This document shows positions 1-5,107 of a stretch of 5,107 nt of DNA, piece after piece. The stretch is from Burkholderiales bacterium (lineage in GTDB: Bacteria > Pseudomonadota > Gammaproteobacteria > Burkholderiales > Burkholderiaceae_C). Location: positions 1-5,107 of the forward strand of contig SXXD01000289.1 in assembly GCA_005789685.1 (NCBI GenBank). The letters are read 5' to 3'. Position 1 is the first letter of the stretch, and the number at the start of each line of letters is the position of its first letter. The position numbers and the translations under genes were made by a program. The notes beneath the pieces are model-generated. The model was not told the DNA's origin. It did no database searches and saw only the letters and a list, made by a program, of their open reading frames with translations.

Positions 1-252
1 CGCTGCCGTTTTCAAGCCCAAATGTTCAGCCAGCAAACCTGCGCTTGTAATGTGATCTGCATGCGCATGGGTTTCTAAAGCCCAATTGACTTTGAGACCT
101 TTGTCTTGAATGAGCTTTTGATCGCGTGCAATTTGATCGTCCACGGGGTCAATGATGACAGCCTCTAAGGTGTCTGGGTCAAAGACCAAATAGGTGTAGG
201 TGCTGGACTGGCTGTCAAACAGCTGAATGACTTGTGCGTGTGAAGTGTGCAT
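1..252 (-). CDS. ETHE1-like persulfide dioxygenase, MBL fold (partial, N-terminal 84 aa)
   Basis: This is the N-terminal part of a metallo-beta-lactamase-fold protein that runs off the left edge. The 84 visible residues read like the start of ETHE1/Blh/SdoA persulfide dioxygenases: a YLVFD strand (about 21-25), then EAVIIDPV (30-37), a conserved RD..LI..KGL helix (43-53) and the metal-binding motif THAHADHIT (61-69). His62, His64, Asp66 and His67 are the expected ligand positions; the later ligands lie outside the window. Family enzymes are iron-dependent and oxidise glutathione persulfide sulfur to sulfite in the cytoplasm. The start at 252 gives the usual family N-terminus. A weak TGAAG ribosome site overlaps the stop codon of the upstream csoR-like gene, 8 bp away, so the two are very likely co-transcribed. 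The neighbouring pmpAB genes fit a sulfide/persulfide role. A glyoxalase-II-like or other MBL hydrolase is possible but less likely given the DPV and HADHIT motifs. Confidence 0.85.
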   Translation of the reverse strand, partial: MHTSHAQVIQLFDSQSSTYTYLVFDPDTLEAVIIDPVDDQIARDQKLIQDKGLKVNWALETHAHADHITSAGLLAEHLGLKTAA

Positions 253-260
253 TTCAGACT

Positions 261-506
261 TCAAGCGAACTTCGTCAGCATTTCAGCCACATGCTCGGCC
301 GATTGGTCACCTTGTTCAATCATGCAACCCACCATGGCAAAAAAGGATTTGTCTAGAGCTTTGCGAGATGCCGCCATTTGTTGGGCGATTTTTTCGCAGT
401 CAGCGTCTGCCTCAATGAGTTTTTGCAGACCCCTCAATTGGCCTTCAATTCGGGCCAAACGGGCACAAAGGGCTTTCTTTTTTTCAGGATCTGCAATGCG
501 GCTCAT
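261..506 (-). CDS. CsoR/FrmR/CstR-family transcriptional repressor
   Basis: An 81-aa all-helical regulator of the DUF156 family, which includes copper (CsoR), nickel (RcnR), formaldehyde (FrmR) and persulfide (CstR) sensors that bind DNA as tetramers and release it on ligand binding or cysteine modification. Family marks are the RLARIEGQLRGLQKLIE helix (16-32), Cys37 at the universal first-ligand position, QQMAASRKAL (42-51) and a second cysteine, Cys61. The His and third-ligand Cys of copper-sensing CsoR are absent: Met62 and Gly66 occupy those columns in a gap-free comparison. There is also an extra Cys14. Two cysteines without the metal-site His favour a thiol/persulfide switch like CstR, as does the adjacent dioxygenase; this is inference. 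I chose the start at 506 because MSRIADPEKKK is a typical family N-terminus and a weak AGAAAG ribosome site lies 6 nt upstream. An in-frame ATG at 563 would add 19 residues unlike the family. It probably regulates itself and the divergent pmpAB genes. Confidence 0.9.
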   Translation of the reverse strand: MSRIADPEKKKALCARLARIEGQLRGLQKLIEADADCEKIAQQMAASRKALDKSFFAMVGCMIEQGDQSAEHVAEMLTKFA

Positions 507-582
507 GGGAATCTTTCTGGTAGACGACAAATTATGATAACTTTTGCCAGCTTTTTGACACATTTATACGGAACTCTAATCG
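507..582. promoter_or_regulatory. Divergent promoter region with palindromic candidate operator
   Basis: This 76-bp intergenic region must hold the promoters for both the csoR-dioxygenase unit (minus) and pmpAB (plus). A perfect odd-length palindrome, TTATGATAA, sits at 532-540, flanked by CAAA (528-531) and TTTG (543-546). Candidate -10 elements for both directions fall within it: TATGAT at 533-538 on plus, and CATAAT on minus (536 to 531). The minus candidate has a poor -35 (GTCAAA, 559 to 554, 17 bp away). I see no convincing -35 for the plus candidate. A TTGACA at 555-560 is a perfect -35 match, but transcription from it would begin inside or beyond the pmpA start codon. The idea that the CsoR-family protein binds the palindrome is inference. 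Confidence 0.4.
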
Positions 583-1002
583 ATGCTTTCTAATTTGCAC
601 CCTTATCTCACTGCCGGACTCGGCGGTATTCTGATTGGTTTGGCCAGTTGGCTGCTATGGTGGGGCCTTGGCCGCATTGCAGGCATCAGCGGCATCACCT
701 CGGAAACTCTTTCTTCGCCCACCCACCCCGACACATGGCGTTGGGCGTTTTTAGCAGGCCTGATTCTGGGCGGATGCCTTTTGGGTCAAGGCTTGGAGGT
801 CCCCACCCTCTCCACCAGACCGCTGTATTTGCTCATTCCTGCAGGGCTTTTGGTGGGCTTTGGAACCGTCTGGGGAAGCGGCTGTACCAGTGGCCATGGG
901 GTGTGCGGCTTGGGCAGGTTGTCTGTCAGGTCCTTGGTAGCCGTTGGCGTGTTCATGGCCACAGGCATGCTGGTCGTCACTTTGATGCGAGGTGCAGCAT
1001 GA
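583..1002 (+). CDS. pmpA: YeeE/YedE-family sulfur transporter, N-terminal half (PmpA-like)
   Basis: A 139-aa integral inner-membrane protein matching the first half of YeeE/YedE (DUF395) transporters. YeeE proteins import thiosulfate, and the split PmpA/PmpB type is found beside persulfide dioxygenases and is thought to move sulfur compounds. About four hydrophobic segments are visible (roughly 9-30, 52-70, 80-98, 115-135). The signature [17 protein letters not shown] spans 98-114, with Cys101 in the family's conserved substrate-relay position and an additional Cys108; Cys65 lies in the second hydrophobic segment. The start at 583 gives the usual short N-terminus before the first membrane span, with only a poor ribosome site (ACGGAA) upstream. 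The stop codon overlaps the pmpB start as ATGA, indicating translational coupling and probably a heteromeric transporter. Whether it imports or exports, and its exact substrate, cannot be read from sequence. Confidence 0.88.
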   Translation: MLSNLHPYLTAGLGGILIGLASWLLWWGLGRIAGISGITSETLSSPTHPDTWRWAFLAGLILGGCLLGQGLEVPTLSTRPLYLLIPAGLLVGFGTVWGSGCTSGHGVCGLGRLSVRSLVAVGVFMATGMLVVTLMRGAA

Positions 1003-1475
1003 GTTCACAACCCGAACGCGCTGGCCGTCTTGGCTTGGCCTTCTCCGCTGGCCTTTTATTTTCGGCGGGCTTGGTTTTGTCAGGCATGACGCAGCCTCTC
1101 AAAGTATTGGGGTTTTTAGACATCACCGCCATCGGGAAAGGGCCATTTCCAGGGCTCTGGGACCCGACTTTGGCCTTTGTCATGGGCGGCGCGGTCTGCG
1201 TCACATTGCTGGCCTTTGGATGGACACATCGAATGGCTCAAGCCCCCCGATTCGCCGACCAATTCCATGAGCCCGGCCAGCGACACATCGATTTGCCACT
1301 GGTAGGCGGTGCCGTCTTATTTGGTGCGGGTTGGGGCTTGGTGGGCTACTGCCCAGGTCCGGCTCTCGCCAGCGCTCTTTTGAGCACGGACGCCCTGATT
1401 TTCACCGCCGCCATGTTGGCTGGCATGTTGATTTGTAAGACTTTTCTAAGTAAAAGAGCTAAGATCGCTGATTGA
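999..1475 (+). CDS. pmpB: YeeE/YedE-family sulfur transporter, C-terminal half (PmpB-like)
   Basis: A 158-aa membrane protein corresponding to the second half of YeeE/YedE. Recognisable motifs are [14 protein letters not shown] (28-41), [11 protein letters not shown] (55-65) and [17 protein letters not shown] (107-123), the last holding the conserved Cys118 of the GYCPGPA signature. Hydrophobic segments lie at about 11-29, 57-75, 100-118 and 131-149. The reading frame is open much further upstream (to 648), but that part overlaps pmpA in another frame and is not membrane-protein-like. The ATG at 999 lies in an ATGA overlap with the pmpA stop and has a good GAGG ribosome site at 989-992, 6 nt away, so it is the clear start. 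With PmpA it should form the complete transporter in the inner membrane. Its last codons run into the candidate operator of icmF, so the end of this gene also carries regulatory sequence for the next one. Confidence 0.88.
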   Translation: MSSQPERAGRLGLAFSAGLLFSAGLVLSGMTQPLKVLGFLDITAIGKGPFPGLWDPTLAFVMGGAVCVTLLAFGWTHRMAQAPRFADQFHEPGQRHIDLPLVGGAVLFGAGWGLVGYCPGPALASALLSTDALIFTAAMLAGMLICKTFLSKRAKIAD

Positions 1476-1487
1476 CGTTAACGTAAA
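1472..1487. promoter_or_regulatory. Candidate LiuR-type (MerR-family) operator upstream of icmF
   Basis: TTGACGTTAACGTAAA is a 16-bp inverted repeat with a single mismatched pair, centred between 1479 and 1480. From memory it closely resembles the motif reported for LiuR, the MerR-family regulator of branched-chain amino acid and fatty-acid catabolism genes in gamma- and betaproteobacteria. It begins at the end of pmpB, covering its stop codon, and ends 20 bp before the icmF start. The ACGT core recurs a third time at 1487-1490 with 6-bp spacing. TAAGAT at 1460-1465 could be a -10 box upstream of the site, but no matching -35 is convincing, so I leave the promoter itself unannotated. No liuR gene is in the window; the link is inferred from motif resemblance and the function of icmF. 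Confidence 0.65.
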
Positions 1488-1507
1488 CGTAAAGCTGGAA
1501 CCCTGCC

Positions 1508-4500
1508 ATGACCGACTTGTCTGCCGAATACAAAGCCCTCGCCGAATACCGCCCCACGCACAAAGTGCGCTTCGTCACAGCTGCCAGTTTGTTTGATGGC
1601 CATGACGCTGCCATCAACATCATGCGTCGCATTTTGCAAAGCATGGGTGCCGAAGTGGTTCACTTGGGTCACAACCGCTCGGTCGACGAAGTGGTCACGG
1701 CCGCTTTGCAAGAAGATGTGCAAGGCATTGCCATCAGCTCCTACCAAGGCGGTCACGTTGAGTATTTCAAATACATGGTCGACCTGCTGCGCCAGCGCGG
1801 CGGCGAACACATCCAAGTTTTTGGTGGCGGTGGCGGTGTCATAGTTCCCGCAGAAATTCGCGAGTTGCATGCCTACGGCGTAGGCCGCATTTACAGCCCC
1901 GAAGACGGCCAACGCATGGGCCTGGCCGGCATGATTGGCGAGATGGTCATGCGCTGCGACAAAGACATTAGCCCGTATGCCCCCAAAGATTTGAAAGCCA
2001 TTCAAGGCAACACCGAAGCCAACTGGCGCGCGTTGTCACAGCTGATCACCGTGTTAGAAAACGGCAAGGCTTCAGCAGACATGGTGGCCGCATTACGCAC
2101 AGAATCTGTTAAACACAAAGTGCCTGTTCTGGGCATTACGGGTACAGGAGGCGCTGGTAAATCTTCTTTAACCGACGAACTCATTCGCCGCTTGCGCTTA
2201 GACCAAGGCGATGACTTGCGCATTGCAGTGGTGTCCATCGATCCTTCGCGCCGCAAGAGCGGCGGCGCCTTGTTAGGCGACCGCATTCGCATGAACGCCA
2301 TCAACCCTTGGCGCAATGGCCAGCGCGTGTTCATGCGCAGTTTGGCCACGCGCGATTTTGGCAGTGAAATTTCTGCGGCATTGCCCGACGTAGTGGCCGC
2401 TTGCAAAGTGGCTGGCTTTGATGTGGTGGTGGTTGAGACCTCTGGCATTGGCCAAGGCGATGCTGCCATCGTGCCACACGTCGATGTACCGATGTACGTC
2501 ATGACGCCAGAGTTTGGTGCGGCCAGCCAGTTGGAAAAAATCGACATGCTCGACTTCGCCGAGTTTGTGGCCATCAACAAGTTTGACCGCAAAGGCGCCA
2601 GCGATGCCTTGCGCGATGTAGCCAAACAAGTTCAGCGCAATCAAGAAGCTTGGACCGTGCCCACAGAAAAAATGCCGGTGTTTGGTACCATGGCTGCGCG
2701 CTTCAATGACGACGGCGTCACAGCTTTGTACCAAGCACTCAAAGTTCGATTGGGCGAATTGGGTTTGAAGTTGAAAGAAGGCTTGCTGCCCGTCGTCGAC
2801 GTTAGACACAGCACCAACCAAACCCCCGTGGTGCCCACCGCACGCACACGTTACTTGGCCGAAATCAGTGACACCGTTCGCGGCTATAAAAAACAAGCTC
2901 GCGCGCAAGCGCAATTGGCTCGAGAAATTCAACAATTGCGCGCTGCTGCAGTCATGCTGGAAATCGACAAACCAGGCCGCGCCAAAGCGGCAGAGGCTGC
3001 CATCGACTTGGCTGTTCGTCGTGAAGAAACACAAGACCTCGGTGCTCGCAAATTGTTGGCCCATTGGCCAGAAATGCAAAGGGCCTACGCTGGTGATGAG
3101 TTCATTGTCCAAATTCGCGACAAAGAAATACGCACCGCCCTCACTTCCAAAAGCTTATCGGGCACCACCATTCGCAAAGTGTCTTTGCCCACATACGAAG
3201 ACCACGGCGAAATTTTGAAGTGGCTCATGCTGGACAACGTGCCAGGCAGTTTTCCCTACACCGCTGGCACCTTTGCTTTTAAACGCGAAGGCGAAGATCC
3301 CACGCGCATGTTTGCGGGCGAAGGCGATGCGTTCAGAACCAACACCCGCTTCAAACTGCTAAGCGCAGGCATGCCCGCCAAGCGTTTGTCCACAGCCTTT
3401 GACTCTGTCACGCTGTACGGCAACGACCCCGATCCTCGTCCAGACATTTACGGCAAGGTGGGCAACTCGGGTGTGAGCATTGCCACCTTGGACGACATGA
3501 AAGTGCTCTACGGCGGCTTTGACTTGTGCAACCCCAGCACCAGCGTGTCGATGACCATCAATGGTCCAGCGCCATCTATTTTGGCCATGTTCATGAACAC
3601 GGCCATCGATCAGAATTTGGAAAAATTCAAAACCGACAACGGCCGCGAACCCACCGACACTGAAGCGGCCAAAATTCGCGCATGGGTGATGGCCAATGTG
3701 CGCGGTACCGTGCAAGCCGACATTTTGAAAGAAGACCAAGGCCAAAACACTTGCATCTTCAGCACCGAGTTCAGCTTGAAAGTCATGGGCGACGTTGCGC
3801 AATTTTTTGTCAACAACGATGTGCGCAATTTCTACTCCGTGTCCATCAGTGGCTATCACATTGCCGAAGCAGGTGCGAACCCCATTAGTCAATTGGCCTT
3901 CACGCTTTCCAATGGCTTCACCTTTGTCGAAGCCTACTTGGCGCGTGGCATGCACATTGACGATTTTGCGCCCAACTTGAGCTTCTTCTTCAGCACTGGC
4001 ATGGACCCCGAATACACCGTGATGGGCCGCGTAGCGCGCCGTATTTGGGCCGTGGCCATGAAGAACAAGTACGGCGCCAACGAACGCAGCCAAAAATTGA
4101 AGTACCACATTCAAACGTCTGGCCGTTCTTTGCACGCACAAGAAATTCAGTTCAATGACATTCGCACTACGTTGCAAGCTTTGATTGCCATTTACGACAA
4201 TTGCAACTCGCTGCACACCAACGCCTTTGACGAAGCCATCACCACACCCACCGAAGACTCGGTGCGTCGTGCGATGGCGATTCAACTCATCATTAACCGC
4301 GAATGGGGCTTGGCGAAAAACGAAAACCCCAGCCAAGGCGCGTTCATCATCGAAGAGCTCACCGAGTTGGTAGAAGAAGCCGTGCTGGCAGAGTTTGAGC
4401 GCATCGCTGAGCGCGGTGGCGTTTTAGGCGCCATGGAGACGGGCTACCAACGTGGCCGCATCCAAGACGAGTCCATGACTTACGAGATGCTCAAGCACAC

Positions 4501-4801
4501 GGGCGAATTGCCCATCATCGGCGTCAACACTTTCCGCAACCCTAAAGGCGATCCCGTGCCAGACGCCCTGGAATTAGCGCGCTCTACCGAAGAAGAAAAG
4601 CAAAGCCAGTTGAAACGCCTCAATGATTTCCATACACGCCACAAAGCAGACGCAGTCTTGCAAATTAAACGCCTGCAAAAAGCGGTGATCGACAACACCA
4701 ACGTCTTTGAGGTGTTGATGGATGCTGTGCGCGTGTGCTCATTGGGTCAGATCACCAACGCTTTGTTTGAAGTGGGCGGGCAATATCGCCGCAATATGTA
4801 G
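1508..4801 (+). CDS. icmF: Fused isobutyryl-CoA mutase IcmF (B12 domain, G-protein chaperone, mutase)
   Basis: This 1097-aa cytoplasmic, adenosylcobalamin-dependent enzyme interconverts isobutyryl-CoA and n-butyryl-CoA; some family members also convert isovaleryl-CoA to pivalyl-CoA. Domains in order: a B12-binding domain (about 15-150) with DGHDAA at 30-35, where His32 is the lower cobalt ligand; a MeaI-type GTPase chaperone (about 205-415) with Walker A GTGGAGKS (212-219), ETSGIGQGD (310-318) and NKFD (357-360); a linker to about 550; and the mutase barrel to the C-terminus. The barrel includes TAGTFAF (585-591), SGYH with His784 matching His244 of P. shermanii methylmalonyl-CoA mutase, and HIQTSG (867-872). 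Phe589 and Gln746 replace the Tyr and Arg that hold the methylmalonyl carboxylate, so this is not a methylmalonyl-CoA mutase. Length matches the family (about 1090 aa) with no frame breaks. The start at 1508 follows a weak GGAA site with 7-nt spacing. It probably has its own promoter under a LiuR-like operator. Confidence 0.96.
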   Translation: MTDLSAEYKALAEYRPTHKVRFVTAASLFDGHDAAINIMRRILQSMGAEVVHLGHNRSVDEVVTAALQEDVQGIAISSYQGGHVEYFKYMVDLLRQRGGEHIQVFGGGGGVIVPAEIRELHAYGVGRIYSPEDGQRMGLAGMIGEMVMRCDKDISPYAPKDLKAIQGNTEANWRALSQLITVLENGKASADMVAALRTESVKHKVPVLGITGTGGAGKSSLTDELIRRLRLDQGDDLRIAVVSIDPSRRKSGGALLGDRIRMNAINPWRNGQRVFMRSLATRDFGSEISAALPDVVAACKVAGFDVVVVETSGIGQGDAAIVPHVDVPMYVMTPEFGAASQLEKIDMLDFAEFVAINKFDRKGASDALRDVAKQVQRNQEAWTVPTEKMPVFGTMAARFNDDGVTALYQALKVRLGELGLKLKEGLLPVVDVRHSTNQTPVVPTARTRYLAEISDTVRGYKKQARAQAQLAREIQQLRAAAVMLEIDKPGRAKAAEAAIDLAVRREETQDLGARKLLAHWPEMQRAYAGDEFIVQIRDKEIRTALTSKSLSGTTIRKVSLPTYEDHGEILKWLMLDNVPGSFPYTAGTFAFKREGEDPTRMFAGEGDAFRTNTRFKLLSAGMPAKRLSTAFDSVTLYGNDPDPRPDIYGKVGNSGVSIATLDDMKVLYGGFDLCNPSTSVSMTINGPAPSILAMFMNTAIDQNLEKFKTDNGREPTDTEAAKIRAWVMANVRGTVQADILKEDQGQNTCIFSTEFSLKVMGDVAQFFVNNDVRNFYSVSISGYHIAEAGANPISQLAFTLSNGFTFVEAYLARGMHIDDFAPNLSFFFSTGMDPEYTVMGRVARRIWAVAMKNKYGANERSQKLKYHIQTSGRSLHAQEIQFNDIRTTLQALIAIYDNCNSLHTNAFDEAITTPTEDSVRRAMAIQLIINREWGLAKNENPSQGAFIIEELTELVEEAVLAEFERIAERGGVLGAMETGYQRGRIQDESMTYEMLKHTGELPIIGVNTFRNPKGDPVPDALELARSTEEEKQSQLKRLNDFHTRHKADAVLQIKRLQKAVIDNTNVFEVLMDAVRVCSLGQITNALFEVGGQYRRNM

Positions 4802-4807
4802 TTTTTT

Positions 4808-4847
4808 ATCCTTGTAAATTGAACAGGCCAGTTTGATTTACAAGGAT
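4808..4847. terminator. Long hairpin between convergent icmF and psd, likely terminator
   Basis: A perfect 12-bp inverted repeat (ATCCTTGTAAAT at 4808-4819 and its complement at 4836-4847) extends inward through two G-U wobbles and three further pairs to about 17 bp, closing on the 6-nt loop AGGCCA (4825-4830). It begins 6 bp after the icmF stop and ends 11 bp before the end of the convergent psd gene. On the plus strand only a short T run (4849-4852) follows, and a six-T run precedes it; on the minus strand the hairpin is followed by A residues. It therefore fits a plus-strand terminator or 3'-end-stabilising hairpin for icmF better than a terminator for psd. Confidence 0.65.
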
Positions 4848-4858
4848 GTTTTGGAAGC

Positions 4859-5107
4859 TTAGACGCTGTCTTCGCTCATTTTCTCGCCCAGCCGCACACC
4901 CAACCCCGGCTCCCAATGCTTGTTAATCACCAGCGTGCTATGCGGCCACAGCATCACCACGGTAGAGCCTAATAAAAAGCGGCCCATCTCATTGCCTTGT
5001 TGCAATTGAATTGCTGCATCGTCGTAATGCCACTCACGCACCGTGGGTGAGCGCGGCGGATTTACCACACCATGCCAAGTGGTCGCCATGCTGCCCACAA
5101 TCGTGGC
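4859..5107 (-). CDS. psd: Phosphatidylserine decarboxylase, C-terminal part (partial)
   Basis: The last 82 residues of a minus-strand gene whose 5' part lies beyond the right edge. The sequence carries the C-terminal hallmarks of phosphatidylserine decarboxylase proenzymes: a VGSMATTWHG stretch (visible residues 4-13), then NEMGRFLLGSTVVML (39-53) with the LGST self-cleavage site. In this family the chain cuts itself between Gly47 and Ser48 (visible numbering), and the serine becomes the pyruvoyl group that decarboxylates phosphatidylserine to phosphatidylethanolamine at the inner membrane. The small alpha subunit therefore starts at about position 4966 and is 35 residues long, ending GEKMSEDSV. 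The frame is open right to the window edge, so an apparent GTG start at 5098 is internal. It converges on icmF and shares no obvious function with it. Confidence 0.93.
   Translation of the reverse strand, partial: ATIVGSMATTWHGVVNPPRSPTVREWHYDDAAIQLQQGNEMGRFLLGSTVVMLWPHSTLVINKHWEPGLGVRLGEKMSEDSV

Noticed and set aside
555..560. TTGACA as the -35 box of the pmpA promoter
   Set aside because: Any -10 at normal spacing would reach the pmpA start codon and transcription would begin inside the gene; the best partner, TCTAAT at 575-580, is only 14 bp away.
261..563. Longer form of the CsoR-family gene starting at 563
   Set aside because: The additional 19 residues do not resemble the family N-terminus and would use up most of the divergent promoter region; the start at 506 has a family-like N-terminus and a possible ribosome site.
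648..1475. A 275-aa reading of the pmpB frame beginning at 648
   Set aside because: The part before 999 overlaps pmpA in another frame and looks like shadow translation; the ATGA overlap and GAGG ribosome site support the start at 999.
3359..4336. Long open frame on the minus strand inside icmF (325 aa)
   Set aside because: It lies wholly antisense to a highly conserved mutase domain, resembles no family I know, and is expected from the codon bias of icmF. The same holds for the minus-strand frames at 1478-2005, 2002-2625 and 2273-3112.
4859..5098. A complete small minus-strand gene starting with GTG at 5098
   Set aside because: The frame continues to the window edge with residues that fit phosphatidylserine decarboxylase, so 5098 is internal.

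Overview
The window looks like a chromosomal piece of a betaproteobacterium, probably Burkholderiales and perhaps Comamonadaceae. This rests on moderate-to-high GC by eye, the character of the IcmF and Psd proteins, and a LiuR-type operator. It is a family-level impression, because no rRNA or other strong marker is present. I see no mobile element, CRISPR array, tRNA or rRNA.

Layout. Positions 1-506 hold a two-gene minus-strand unit: a CsoR/FrmR/CstR-family repressor (261-506), followed after 8 bp by an ETHE1-like metallo-beta-lactamase-fold protein, probably a persulfide dioxygenase, cut by the left edge (1-252). A 76-bp intergenic region (507-582) separates it from a divergent plus-strand pair, pmpA and pmpB (583-1475). 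These encode the two halves of a split YeeE/YedE sulfur transporter and overlap by ATGA. Together the four genes form a recognisable sulfane-sulfur (persulfide/thiosulfate) handling module. The regulator most likely senses persulfide through cysteines, the dioxygenase oxidises persulfide sulfur to sulfite, and PmpAB moves a sulfur species across the inner membrane.

Positions 1508-4801 hold icmF, an intact 1097-aa fused isobutyryl-CoA mutase: a B12-binding domain, a MeaI-type G-protein chaperone and a mutase barrel. The two positions that separate isobutyryl-CoA mutase from methylmalonyl-CoA mutase are Phe589 and Gln746 here, which supports the IcmF assignment. A 16-bp near-palindrome (1472-1487) lies just upstream, overlapping the pmpB stop codon. 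It resembles operators of LiuR, the MerR-family regulator of branched-chain amino acid catabolism. So icmF is probably controlled separately from the sulfur genes beside it and tied to valine/leucine breakdown.

Positions 4808-4847 form a long hairpin between convergent genes. The right edge carries the C-terminal part of phosphatidylserine decarboxylase (psd) on the minus strand, including its LGST self-cleavage site.

No wholly new system is evident. The observations most worth checking are the unusual cysteine pattern of the CsoR-family regulator, the palindrome in the divergent promoter, and the LiuR-like triple-repeat site before icmF.
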